Shown: in pieces, positions 20,570 through 32,217 of the stretch
Layout of the letters: each line of letters starts with the position of its first letter
Numbering within the stretch: position 1 is the first letter of the stretch
NCBI GenBank assembly: GCA_000750105.3
Contig: JPHH03000005.1
Location: forward strand, 806,001 to 870,000
Direction of reading: 5' to 3'
DNA from: Tolypocladium sp. Sup5 PDA-1
Lineage: Eukaryota; Ascomycota; Sordariomycetes; Hypocreales; Ophiocordycipitaceae
DNA length: 64,000 nt
Position numbers and translations under genes: made by a program
Notes under the pieces: model-generated
What the model was told of the DNA's origin: nothing
Seen by the model: the letters and a program-made list of their open reading frames with translations, nothing else
The model's database searches: none

Positions 20570-21970
20570 TCATCTCTTGCGAAGCTTTGCCGAGGGCTTC
20601 GGTTTCTTGTCGCGCTCTGCTCCTGTCTGCAACTCTCCCCAGTCGGCGTCTTCCAGGCACTCCATGACGACAGGGTTGACAAACACGTGGTTCTGGAGGC
20701 CGCCTCTGAATATGATCTTCATCAGGTTAACCCTCGAAGAGAGCGACCATGAATCGATTCTGGCCATGTGGTTCCCAAGCCGCAGCTTGCATCGATATCC
20801 GTACTCGGCCCTCCCGTCGTCCGTTCGCAGGGATGCAGGAACAAAGGTGTCTTTCTCCGGAATGTAGAGCGCGGTGGAGTAGTATGGACCGACACCCCTC
20901 TCGAGCGAAGTGACGACGCTGACGAGACTCTCTCGAAGATCCCTGCGGTGCTTCTTGGACACTGATTTTGCGCTCTGCTTGACGAGCTGGTTCAGCCGAC
21001 CAATCAGTCTCTGCGGGTCGTACGGAAGCTGAAAGGGTTCCCCCGTCTCCTCCTCATGGTTGCGCGACGACTCATAGATGAGTCCAATGCAATGGCCGGC
21101 ATTCGACTGGATTTCCGTATCCGTGCTGTCCAGTTGGTCCACGAATGCGTCCATGGCGGCGTCGGCGTAGTCTGAATAATCGGACACGTGGCTGGCCACA
21201 AAGGCCCAGCCTTGGAGAGCTGCGGCAACGACGGCGGCGTTGTCGTGCGCCTCGATGCTTTCGCCGTCGGTCTGTACAATTTCGACCAGAAACTCCATGA
21301 CTTCTAGAGCCGCCTCTTCCAGGCCACCCCCATACAGGACAGTCATGCACAGGGCGTATATGGCGAACACCTGACACTCATCATCGTCCTCGTCGGCCAG
21401 AATCTGCTTAAGAACCTTGTTTCCTGCCTCAAAGACGTCCATGTCTTCCACGCTTCCAATCGTCAAGCAGTAGGCCTGCAAGTTAAGCAGGCGCTCCCTG
21501 GCCGTCGCGCCACGGTTCGAGTTCTTGAGGAAGATTTCCGCGAGGCTCGCAGCAGCGTCATCCAGCCACAGGTGAGTGTCGTGGTTGTACCGGGCTCGAA
21601 TGACCTTTATGTAGGCCTCGAGGTACTGCTCGCGGACGTCGCTGTTGTTGTGCTTCCGGTTCTGCAGACCCTCGATGAGAGCATCGACGTCAAAGGTGCT
21701 GACGGCGTCCTCGGGTGTCGACGCCCCAGACCCGCCAGAGTGGATGCTCGACATCATGTCGTCGAGCTCGAAGTCGCCGTCATCTCCGTTGTCGCTAACA
21801 TCCGAAGTCACGCGGCTCTGCGCGGCCGAGTGGGATGGTGACGTCAACAGGGAGGCCATGGGCGAGGAGCCCTGTGGTGTCATGGTGCCGGATGCGCGAC
21901 CGGACTTTTGTGCCTTCTTCGACACCGTCTTGCCATTGCCCTTGAGGGCCTTGACTCTGGCGTGGTTCAT
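20570..21970 (-). CDS. Interferon-related developmental regulator (IFRD) family protein
   Basis: Armadillo-like helical repeat protein of the IFRD/PC4-TIS7 family; animal members act in transcription control and ribosome regulation, and the fungal role is poorly known. Single exon of 466 residues from the ATG at 21968-21970; the frame is open 27 codons more upstream but those residues are unlike the family. The N-terminus is basic (VKALKGNGKTVSKKAQKSGR) and is followed by a Ser-rich, acidic linker. The IFRD core begins near residue 95 with DALIEGLQNRKHNNSDVREQ and runs through repeated helical pairs to about residue 400 (SSRVNLMKIIFRGGLQNHV). The end is basic (KKPKPSAKLRKR), possibly a nuclear localisation signal. 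Its 5' side faces the FHA gene across 2.3 kb. Confidence 0.88.
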   Translation of the reverse strand: MNHARVKALKGNGKTVSKKAQKSGRASGTMTPQGSSPMASLLTSPSHSAAQSRVTSDVSDNGDDGDFELDDMMSSIHSGGSGASTPEDAVSTFDVDALIEGLQNRKHNNSDVREQYLEAYIKVIRARYNHDTHLWLDDAAASLAEIFLKNSNRGATARERLLNLQAYCLTIGSVEDMDVFEAGNKVLKQILADEDDDECQVFAIYALCMTVLYGGGLEEAALEVMEFLVEIVQTDGESIEAHDNAAVVAAALQGWAFVASHVSDYSDYADAAMDAFVDQLDSTDTEIQSNAGHCIGLIYESSRNHEEETGEPFQLPYDPQRLIGRLNQLVKQSAKSVSKKHRRDLRESLVSVVTSLERGVGPYYSTALYIPEKDTFVPASLRTDDGRAEYGYRCKLRLGNHMARIDSWSLSSRVNLMKIIFRGGLQNHVFVNPVVMECLEDADWGELQTGAERDKKPKPSAKLRKR

Positions 21971-24273
21971 CCTGGCTGGGTGGTGCGAGCGGTGCTTTGC
22001 GGTGCTTTGCGGTGCTGTGCGGTGCTGTGTCGCGGTACTACAGTAGCGCAACGAGAGTCGAGTCCCGGCCAGGCCGACGCAGTATCGTCGTGCTCCGCGC
22101 TGCTGATGCTTCGGTTATTGTGGTCGGGTTGCCGCGAGGCGATACGGCGTCACGAAGGTGTCCTCAGTCTGCCACGTCGGAGGTTAATGCTGTGTGCCTT
22201 GGTCGCTGTCTCGAAGGAACTATTGTGCTTCACAAACTCCATGGGGGCTGGAGACAATACGGCTGGGCTGGGCGGGCGTGCGCGGTCGCAACTTGATTCT
22301 GGCGATAGGATAGTGTCGAGGACGACGAAAAGTTTTGTAAAGGAGGAGGATAGGGAGAGGAAAAGAAAAAGAACGATGGCTTGTATTTTGTCACAACAAA
22401 ATGGAAACGCGAATAATAAACCTAATCGTATGCGGTGGCGTTGGCCTGGGTAGGCGTCAGCGGGCCGGCATGACCAACCTGGAACTCTGAGAAGGCTAGT
22501 AGTGGCCGGTCAGTGGAGTGCTCGCCTGAGCATCCGCTAGACTGGCTACAGCACAGGGTGCTGCCCTAGCATCGCCAAAACAGGGAGCTTCTCAATGTCA
22601 CCCAGCGTCTCTTCTCTTCCCCGCCATTTCTGTGGCGGGCTGTGGAGGCGCTGACACCAAGACACCGTTCTTCTCTCGGGTAGTCTCCACCAATGATGGA
22701 GCCTCCACGGATCCCTGTCCCGCTGCCCAGCATCCACGTCATAGCTCGATACCTGAACCACTTAACGCGTGACGCGGGACCAACTGGCGTCACCATCTTG
22801 TGCTCCTCCCCGCTTGTGTCGGCGCATTTCACGCTGCTCTTTTCACGGCCGAGAAGACATGTTCCGGCGTGGGAAGCACAAGCAGCTGAGAGCATGGAAT
22901 ATTCCCACAGCCTCAACTAACAATATGGCCTGCCTGTTGCTTGTCACAAAAGATGCCATCCTTGAGAGGCGGTCTGTGTTTGTGAGAATGCTCGGGGGTG
23001 TGCCGCGCCACCCTACATCACAGGCTGCGAACCGCCATCTGCAAGATAGCGCAGCTAGGTAGGGCAAGCTTGGGCAGGTGACAGCAGACATTTGACGGGT
23101 CCTTTGTGGCTCCAGTAAGGCCGTCGTCGTATTGCTGGTCAGATGCTCGGAACTCATCCCACATTGGTTCCCTCGTCTCGAGCACTGTATGCCGTTGCCC
23201 GTTGGCGAACCATGCGACGCAACCAAGTTTAGGCGCTGCTGTCGAGCTTCGACACCATCCACTCACTCGTTGCCAGCACCTCCAGCATAGTTCACATCAT
23301 AACGTAAGGGACTGTTATCCGAAACATGGCGACCCGTCGTAAATGCTCTGCTCCTTTCATCGTGAGGGCCGCGCACCGAGCAGAGCTACGGCAGCTCGGA
23401 GAACCGCTTCTGTAATTCCGTGTTCGCCTCACTTTCTGCTGAAACCGCCTGCTGCCTGGTTGCAGCCCCCAAACGCCTACCAACGCCTACCAACGCCTAC
23501 CGCACCTAAGTCGTTAGAAGCACAGTGTCGAGCAGTAGTGTAATGCACCCTGAGGTCCAGGGCGCTGCATGTTGGACCTCCGCGTCTCCTGCCCTTCGTC
23601 CTTACCTCCGTCGAAGGAAAGCACTCTTGCAAACTCCAAATTGCTGCTGGGACCTTCTGCGCCTCTCTTCTTCTTCTTCTTCTTCTTCATCTGCCAGGAG
23701 CCCCTGTCGCATCGCATCCCAGTGTTGCACAACCCAGCAGTGCACTGCAGCTCTGCGAGTACCTGAGGCCTGTTGCAGTGCGTTTCGCGAAACGTGCGGA
23801 AACAACCCGACCCACAGGAGCTTCGATTAGCGCCGGCTAGCTGGCTTATCGCTGGGTGCTGGCTGCCTGATACGTACCTCTCTGGTCCTCTACCGCAGTG
23901 TGTGCATTCACGTCGACCCTGCCCCACCATCCCTCCTCGTTATCCGGGCATCCAGACTCCCAAGCCACCTTCCCCTCCCATATCATCACTTCACGACTGC
24001 AACACCCCATCTTGCCTCGACACTTCTACCTGTTCTCGTGGCCAGAGCCGACCTAGTTGCTCTCAGAAACCCTTCAACAATCTCGCCCGACTGGTCTCGC
24101 CCATCAGGCATCGTGACCGTCGTGGCGACTGGGCACCCCTGCCGCCCGTGGAAGCCTACCCTCGTTTCTCGCGTCGTGATACAACCGCTCACGCCTGACA
24201 CCTTTGCCTTGGGATTTCATCCCGGACACCGCGATCTCGTCCAAGCTTCGCGCCTCTTGGGCCAGCCGTCAAC
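21971..24273. other. Long divergent intergenic region, IFRD gene / FHA gene
   Basis: The segment 21991-22030 has a short tandem array of GCGGTGCTNTGCGGTGCT type just upstream of the IFRD start. A CTT repeat (about 23670-23690) and long pyrimidine tracts precede the FHA gene. Three direct copies of the word CCAACGCCTAC lie at about 23470-23500. I find no protein-like frame. Confidence 0.5.
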
Positions 24274-26505
24274 ATGTCGGCCGTGCGATACACCGACGAA
24301 GGTGGGTTTCCCTCCAACAATACCCTGGGCCTTTGCCGCAGGCCTGGCAATGTACTAATCATGCCGCTACAGTGCAGGTTGTCCTGACCTCGTTTGGCCC
24401 GCCCCCTGGCCCAGCTTTGAAAGAACGCCGCCTGGTTCTATCGAAAGATCGTCTTTGCGTGCCCATCGGACGCACCAGCAAGAGGATTCGGGACATGGCG
24501 CCAGCCCGCGGGAATGCCTGGATTGATTCTGCCGTGATGTCTCGCGAGCACGCCGAGTTGTTCTTTGACAGCGTGCAGAAGGTAAGTGATATGCCGCGAA
24601 TATTTCGTCTGCCTTTGCAGCCAGCACGTGTACAAGGCTAACCTCGTCCAACAGAAAGTCTTCATCAGGGACATGGGATCTCTCCATGGGACTTTCCACA
24701 ACGGTGTCCGCCTTGTTCAGGACAAAAAGCAGCTGCTCACGCAGGGGGACATAGTAAAGTTTGGCGTCGCTGTCGAGAGGAACGCGCAGGACTTTCCGCC
24801 GTGTGTCATGAAAGTCAACCTAAACTATGGGACTGAGATGTAAGACTGCCCTCCCCGATCCACTCGTGTGATAGACCTACTAACATCCTTTAGACGGCCT
24901 GAAGCCAACCCCTTGGTCTTTAGGGTTCCCGACGACAGTGACATGGAGGATGATGCCAGCGACGAGGACATGAGCATCCAGAATAGCACTCGAGCCCTGC
25001 GGGAGAACGGCTTCCGCCCAGCTCAGCCGGCTGAACCCTCCAAGGTCGTCGCTATTGACCTAACGTCCGACGAGGAAAACGAGGCTGAGAGCCATATGTC
25101 GCCTATAACTCCGGCGGGACAGCGTTCCGACATTTTCGATCGACCCTTTTCAACAGAGAGCCGGGCCAAAGTGGACGAAGTCGTGGATGACTGGGAGGAC
25201 TATGACAGCTCTGCCCAGTCCCCTGTGCCCTTCCCCGTGCTATCACTGCCTCTCCCGCCGAACGTGGAACCCTCGGGGGATCTCTCCGACAACGAGCCGA
25301 TTTCCGGCTTTGACGGCGATATGGACTTTGAATCAGACGACGAGTTCGATTTCGATCAAGGTAAGAATATTCGATGCTGTTCGTGTCGCCTTTTGCGCTC
25401 ACACTGGAGTACAGATGCTCCTAGCCCCGCAGGCAGCTTGCCTAGCCCTACCTGCGATTGCGATGACGCGGTGCCCGAACGAACCGTGTCGCTCCCCTCG
25501 ATTGAATTAAAGTCGCCTGCAGCTGAGGAGATGAAACTGTGCGCAGGAATGTTCTGTGACCCCATCAGCACGCTGAAGCCTGGTGTGGATGCAGAACAGC
25601 CTTCAGCCCAAAGTCGGCCTGACAGGCTTCCATCAATCGACTCTAGCCACGGCATTCAGTCCGGGCGCGTCCAGCTGCCACCAATTGCTGATACTATGGG
25701 CGCGGCTGCTTCTGTTCCCCCGCAGCAGTTCAGCCAGCAGTCTGCGGCGGAGTTCTTGGGCGAGAAGACGGGCAAGTTTGAGTATTTCTCTGCTCGTAGC
25801 TTCAACAAACATCTCGTCGCTGCTGCTGCTGCTGCCCAGAAAAAGCCAACACCCCCAAAGCAGTCTTCACGCTTTCTGGATCCAATCCGCGACGACGCCT
25901 GTGTGGATGACACCAATAAAGACCGCGATGCCCAGCATCAAGGTCGTCAGGATCACGATCCATCTGGGTTTACCCTCAACGGGCCGTACCTTGCTGAGGC
26001 ATCTACCCGCGCTTTGTTGGCTTCTGGTGCTAAATTCCTCAGCTCGCCTCTTCAAGAGCCCGAAAAAGGGAATCTAGTGCTTACACCACCTGAACTCGAC
26101 GAGACCTCGGCATATCAGTTTGAACTGAGTAAGAAAGCTGCGGAGGTCGATGCTGCTGCGTCTAAGCGGACTCACGTGGCGATCAATGATTTGGTCGACA
26201 TTTATCCCGCCGGTCAAGCGCCAGAGGACCGACAGCCCTCCAACAAGCGAAAAGCGGCAGATATCTCGAAGCTAACACCCGAGGATGAATGCGCCTGTGC
26301 CGAGCCGGTTGACGAACATGCTTCCACGCAGCCCGATTCGAACCTTTCTCGCCCAGAAGCTACGTCGCCGGCACCGGCCGCTGACGAGTCTGAGGCTAAC
26401 CGCCCAACGAAGCGCATTCGCCGAGCTGCAGAGGTGTTCGGGTATGTGGCACTAGGAGGTGTGGCAGTCATGTCGGCCCTGATCGCATCCGCACCAACTC
26501 TGTAG
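24274..26505 (+). CDS. FHA-domain protein with C-terminal membrane anchor
   Basis: Five exons, 24274-24301, 24373-24581, 24655-24839, 24894-25360 and 25415-26505, give 659 residues. An N-terminal FHA domain (about residues 10-125) shows the phosphothreonine-binding landmarks: GRTSKRIRD, SREHAE, the DMGSLHGTFHNGVRL block, then QGDIVKFG. A long acidic, Ser/Pro-rich and probably disordered region follows. At residues 192-202 VVAIDLTSDEE has the form of a SUMO-interaction motif. Near the end are basic patches (SNKRKAAD, TKRIRRAAE), then a single hydrophobic span to the last residue, VFGYVALGGVAVMSALIASA, which looks like a tail anchor. This layout resembles SLMAP/Far9-type STRIPAK proteins, but I would not assign it to them without alignment. 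The last intron is in frame (54 bases). Confidence 0.87.
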
Positions 26506-29500
26506 CTCTTTCTGGCGGCTTTATTCGATCCATTGACCGTCCCGGACGAATTATATCCCCTTTTTCTTGACGAAGCATCAATCGTCTTGTTTTGTCTTTA
26601 CAGGAGCACCATCGGTTTAGTTTGGTATTGGCCAAGGCTATGGCGTCTGGCAGTTCGGATACTAGGGGTAACGGCGAGTCTGGGCTGGATCCGTGCGGTG
26701 CGTTGCTTTGCTTACAGGCTGGATAGCCCAAGAATCAAGGTCATTCTCTTGTTCAATCGCCACATCAGGAACGACAACTTGGGACAAAGGGCGTCACCGT
26801 CACCTCTCTTTTTGCCTTTGTTTCGGACAATCTGTGTTTGAGTCGGAGGCCCACAATGGCCTAGTAGTTTGATTCTAATAAATGATCCCATTCTATCTTC
26901 TGATATGCACAACATGTGTGAAGCAGTTGCCAAGGAGCTTTAAAAGTAAAGACACGCCTTGTTGATTGAAGGGCTAAACACCTTGGTTATGTCTGCGCTG
27001 GTAAGCGGTCGTTCTGTAGCCCTTCCTCGAGGTCTCGGTGCGTCACATCGATGAGACTTGGAAACGGACCGATTTGAGGCATCGTTGCCTGTGAATTACC
27101 GAGTTTAACGCGGGGATGAGAGTGAGCATTGTCACTCTCACCACGGTAGCTTACCCCTTGGACCTCCTGTATGGTGGTTCAGACTTGAGTGATGTTCAGT
27201 TTCAGGTTCTTCCTAACTCCCTTGGTTAGTGTCTAGGAGAAACCTGAGTTTTGGAGACAGCTGATCATGATGCTGGATATCACGAGTTTGACAACTCTGA
27301 GCTGCCTTATTGGCTCGTCCGGCTCGGCAATCGGCATGACTCATATCCCGAAGGCAGACGAAGCAGCTGAATGTACGGACTACCATCTGACGCGCATAAA
27401 GTGTGTAGCTTTGCAGTCGTTCTGTTACCGATATGGAAATGTTTGAGCTCAAATGTTACCCTGTGGTCGAGAGTTGACGCTGATCAAGGGTTCCGCCACG
27501 AACTCAGGCAGCCAGGGATCCCTTAAGAACGCGTTGATAGTAAGTGCTGCCGAGGTTCTCCATCCTATCAAGATGTACGCTCGACTTTGGAGGGAACTTT
27601 AAATAACGAATGCACTCGAATATGCTACTTTACATCAAGAGCCAGGGCCAGTGCAGAAGGCTTACACGCATATGACGAATTAGTGCCAGGGCTGAGAAGG
27701 CAGCTAGAGTTGGGCCCTGGGCGCCTTGATTACGAATTCGAGTCAATACCCCTTTCTTCCACGGCCTAATCGAGCCGTGGCCTTGCCGATTCGGAAATGC
27801 CTGCGGCCTGGCTGGCCATCAGATCGACGGCGAACAAGGATGGGGATGGCACCGTGAGCGGCCCCGCTGCCGCGCTGGATCTTGCAGCTGCACGCACGCG
27901 AGGATGAATGGCCGAGGTCTGAGCGTGCGTCTGATGCAAATGATTTTGATAAAATTGATAGTTCACGGCTGGCTTGGTTGATGCACCCAATCGGCGGGCA
28001 CGGAGGGCAGGCACGACTTGGGATGAACGACATGAACCCTACGCCGAAGGCTTGCCCGTCGTGGCTTCCGCAAGTGATTGCGCTAACAATTTGCAACGGC
28101 TGTCTGGGTTGCGTGAGCACTGAGGTTGTCTCTCGACGACCCTCTCAAGCCTCTCTCGTCCAAATTTCCCTCTTGATTGCTTTTTCCGTCATCCAATCTC
28201 GTCGTCGACTTGACAGCGGCGCCGTTAGCGAAGCCGATCCACATGCCCACCACGAACATGGGAGGCCCGCGGTGAGTCTTGCCGCTGTCATTGGCTAGCG
28301 GACGCCGCCCCGGATGCCTGCAGGTCCTCGTCACGGCCCAGAACGGCAAAGCTGGCGTCGTCCAGCGTTAGCTGAGCGACGCCTGGAAGCCCAATCATGA
28401 GGCCCAGCGCTCGACGACATTGGCACAACTCCCATGCTCGTCCCTATCCATTCTCGCGGGCCGCAGCCGCCGCCGCGCCACGAACGCAGTGCTGGACCAA
28501 CCTGGCCTGGCCCTCTCTCACTGGACATGCCAAATGCCCCGACTCGTCTCGACAACGCGCTCACCTGCTCGCTCGCCATTTCTCCAACGCCTGTCCACTG
28601 CTTCTGGAGTCATGGGCTTCCCCCACTCGCCGCGGTCCGTCCACTGCAAGCATGTACAAGTACGTACAGTACTTCGCGCCTGCTTGTATCCGTACGCATG
28701 GAGATGGAGAATAAGGCGGATGAGCCCTGACCCACGAGCGTGGCGCACACACAATGCCACCCATCATGCCGAATCCCAGGGCGCTCATCTGCCATGTTGT
28801 CGTCATGCCGCCGTAGCTGCTGCCATATGACCCCGACGTCCGATGAAACGTCTGCCACCCGTTTCGTATTGCCCCTCGTCTTCCCCGTCTAGTGCCCTTG
28901 AACCTGCAGGATTGCGAGACCCTGCCCCCCTCCTTTCTGCCGCCATGGCTTTGCCCAGGGAACTGGAGTAGAGGAGAGTCGGGACACGGGAATGAAATAA
29001 GGCTGACCCAAGGCTCCGGTTGGACAATGGGAGTTGCTAGACAGCAGCTGGGAGTGGGTTTCGGTCCAGCTTTGAGCTTGCAACGACATGCTGCCCGGCG
29101 GTGGCATATCCGTCTGGACCCATTGGCAAGGCCTGGCCTCTCGTTGGTGCTCACCTTGGCCTTGTGCTAGCTGATGGTCCAGCCTGGCCCTGCCTGCCTG
29201 CCCTCTCAGAGTTGCGAATTGTTCGATGCGCCACGATGACCAAGAGACCACCGTGCTTCCAACGGAGCTGCCCTATGCACCTGACAGCTAGACACGCGGA
29301 GGAGGCCCGAGTCATTGGATGTGGTTGAAAGCCCGTTCCGCCGGATTGCTCGTCCCAAGAGACAGTCACCCCGGGCCTTCGCGGCCTTCGGGACGATCGA
29401 TGTACAGACGGCTGGTTGTGGGACTACGACTGCGACTGGGCTGGGCTGGTCGCAAGCAAGTCATGAGCTGTGCGGCCCTTCCATCGGATTGGCAAGGCCG

Positions 29501-29743
29501 CGCGCGCGCCATGAGCTCTCCTCCTCCTTGTAAATTAATTTGCGCCATCGGGTTTTTTTCCCTCTCCTCCCAGTTGTGAACAATGTTTTGCTTTTCGTTG
29601 GGAACAAACAGTGGCCGCTCGCGAATCCCCCTTTAAACCCGACGAACATATATTTACACCGCGCCGGCATCTCTTTGTTTTCGTTTCCTGGTTCTGATGC
29701 ATCCCAAGTCGCACTTCGACATCTCCACTACCAGCTCATCCTC
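26506..29743. other. 3.2 kb gene-poor region
   Basis: The 3' flank of the FHA gene and the upstream region of the small gene at 29744. The part 26900-27760 has lower GC than its surroundings. A perfect 9-base inverted repeat (TGAGAGTGA, 6-base loop, TCACTCTCA) lies at 27117-27140. The open frames here on both strands have scattered composition and no motif. No transposon ends or tRNA were found. Confidence 0.5.
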
Positions 29744-30803
29744 ATGACCACTTCGACATTCTCTGCCGTCGGCTCCTACTCTGATGCTTCTTTCTTTGGC
29801 ATCATGGACGGATGTAGGTTTGCCCTCTTTCTTTGCGAGGCCACACTCGTCATAGCAGTTTGACGCCCCCCTTACACAGGCAAAGGCCGCAACATCAGAG
29901 GACGGGGGTTAGGGGCCAGGGAGCAAAAGAGAAGCGCACTTGGGGCGGAGGATCAGGACTGCCTCACGAGCACTTACAAGAAAAAACGAGTTGAGCGCAT
30001 GCTGACACGCAAGCTTTGTTGTTTTCGCAGTCAACGAATGCCGCACAGCGCGAGTGGCAGAGATCCTGGCCGACTTCCGGACCCTGCAGTACTACATCGC
30101 CGCGGCGCCTGCGGAGCCCGAAAACGCAGAGGACTACTACACGGAAGGCTGGGCGGCGCTGCGGCAGTGCGCTATCGAGGGCCATCACATCCTCGAGTGC
30201 GCCGCCGATACGAGAGTGCCGGTCACCCAGGGCGGAGAGGAGGAGCAGACCAAGGCCGAGCTGAAGCAGTGCGTCGTCTCTTTCCTCCCACGAGCCCCCA
30301 TGTTGAATGAATCTTGGACCGGAGTTCCCTGATTGGGCGGGTAGCCGGAATTGCAACTTCCAGTGAGACTTCGAGACTAATTGCGCGATGTCCTTTGCCG
30401 CGGCAAACAGGGTTCTTCTGGACGCCTTCTCGAGACGGCACCAAGGCCAGAAGATTTACATGCGGCAAGGCGCTGCGCAACGCTGGGTCGAGTTTCGAGA
30501 CCACATTCTCCAAGGACAGCGTCCACACCCGGCTGTTCAGCCACAGCTACAGGCCTGCGACCACCAGCTGCGGGCGGTAAGTCGGACCGTCGAAGCCCAG
30601 GCGGTGACACAAAACGTGGCATTGCCGATCGAGAACGTGTGGCTGACTTTGGATGTGGCGGCTACGAAAAGGAGCTTGCCTCGATAACCGACGACTTTGT
30701 CTACGCGGAGCTGGCCGCCTCGGACCAGATTCTCGGCCGCTGGACGGTCGAGGATCCCAGCCTGAGGGGCGTCCTGCGCTGGCTGCGGGCTCGATTGCGA
30801 TGA
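29744..30803 (+). CDS. Hypothetical protein, four exons
   Basis: I do not recognise the family. My reading has exons 29744-29813, 30031-30268, 30411-30576 and 30672-30803, giving 201 residues. The introns of 217, 142 and 95 bases are longer than the local norm. The predicted protein starts MTTSTFSAVGSYSDASFFGI. It then has mainly helical, acidic segments (RVAEILADFRTLQYYIAAAP, YYTEGWAALRQCAIEGHHIL), a segment with WVEFRDHILQGQRPHP, and a basic end LRGVLRWLRARLR. No signal peptide or membrane span is clear. Frames agree at all three joins, which supports the model, but the third exon has less biased codon use and its frame could be wrong. Confidence 0.5.
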
Positions 30804-31407
30804 CAGAAGAATGGTAGCCAGTGGTGGCCGGCAAAAAGAACGAATTGCAGCAACGATGACACAGAAACGCTTAATCGTAATGCTCCAGAATCGCTTTGAC
30901 GAAGAATTCTTGCTTTTTAACGGCCGTATCAACAAACACGAACGATACCACAGCATGAGCATCGGCATCAACGGAACAGATGAATCGGGATGGACTAACA
31001 TTAGCAAGCGGGCGCGTGGGAAAAGGAAAAGCATGGTGCAATGTACTATTATATTAGCCGGGCGCGGGTTCGCCTTTTCTGTTGACTTTGGTCGGCATAC
31101 ATGCTGCATTGGTCTGCATGAGTGGGATAGAGGCCGGGGCTATAGACGGGGACAAGCGGCAGCATGGGAATTGGCATTGGGTATAGGGTTTTCCTTTTAA
31201 TACACACGCTGCCTGGAGCAGAAGTTTTGATATGAGCATTGTCAAATGGCTTTCCAAGTGCGGTGGGGGGGCGGGGGGGACAGTTAGCGAAAGTTGACGG
31301 ACACAAAGACCAATGCGGAGACGAGAAACACTGTTATCTGATGAACATGAAACTGAGGACGTGCTCTATACATGGACATGGAATCTATATGGAGAGAAGC
31401 TATGACT
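30804..31407. other. Convergent intergenic region with G-runs
   Basis: 3' flanks of the small four-exon gene and the TMEM234-like gene. Two runs of seven G separated by one C lie at 31265-31279. Nothing gene-like. Confidence 0.55.
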
Positions 31408-32054
31408 CTAAGTCTTGCTATGAACACACAGGGCGATGCCGACTAATGACAGAGCCATCCCGATACCGGTATCTACGGTCAGGTTAGTACTGACGTGTCA
31501 TCTCAAAGAGGCAGAGGGAGAAGCCATGAGTCCATCTCACCTTTGCTGATAACTTTTCCCTCGACGTACCACTCGCCAAGGACGGTAAAAAGGAAAGCCA
31601 TCGTGTTGACAATGGGCACCGTCAAGCTCAGCTCTGCAACGAAGCGTCAGCACCACTTCCAAGACGGGAACCACCACCGCGCCAAAACGGCAACTCAAGG
31701 TCAGAGGAGCAAAACCAACGTACCAGCCTGCCCAATGAGCAGAAAGAACCACACACTGCCGGTGAGGTTGACCAGCAGCGGCACCGCGTAGCGCGGGTTG
31801 CGCAGCAGGTCAACCACCGCGAAGACCGCCCCGAGCACGGCGCGCCGCAGCCGCGAGGCCCGCACCGAGGGGCGCTCGAGCAGCGGGTGCGCGCGCGGGC
31901 GGTGCGTGCGCGCGGCGGCGCGGATGAAGGGCGTGGTGAGGCCCCATGCGAGGCCGACGAGCACGAAGGAGAGGACGTAGTTGAGCACGGGGGGCTTGCC
32001 GCTGCTCCCCGGGTCTGCGTCGCTGCCCGTGGTGGGGGACGTGAGGTTGGCCAT
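31408..32054 (-). CDS. TMEM234-like small membrane protein
   Basis: Small multi-span protein related to the TMEM234 family, which resembles half of a drug/metabolite transporter; function in fungi is unknown. Three minus-strand exons, 32054-31724, 31633-31541 and 31472-31408, give 162 residues. Spans visible are VLNYVLSFVLVGLAWGLTTP at about 23-45, a second that includes AVPLLVNLTGSVWFFLLIGQ, a third in exon 2 (LSLTVPIVNTMAFLFTVLGE), and a fourth in exon 3 (GIGMALSLVGIALCVHS). The joined order NLTGSVWFFLLIGQ, ELSLTVP, NTMAFLFTVLG matches the known family core. The loop after span 1 is strongly Arg-rich, which places it on the cytoplasmic side by the positive-inside rule. Confidence 0.85.
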
Positions 32055-32180
32055 GGCGCGCGGCGACTGGGCTCAGAGCCTCAGTGCAGACGAGGGACTG
32101 AGAACTGATGGCGTCGATGGTAGGTTGGCGTGAGCCCGGGCATCTGCTTCAGCCGCGTTCGAGGCAGGTCGTTGAAGCTA

Positions 32181-32217
<37 letters not shown>

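Noticed and set aside
28561..29154. 197-codon minus-strand open frame
   Set aside because: Composition is scattered, there is no recognisable domain or intron structure, and several overlapping frames of similar length exist in the same stretch.
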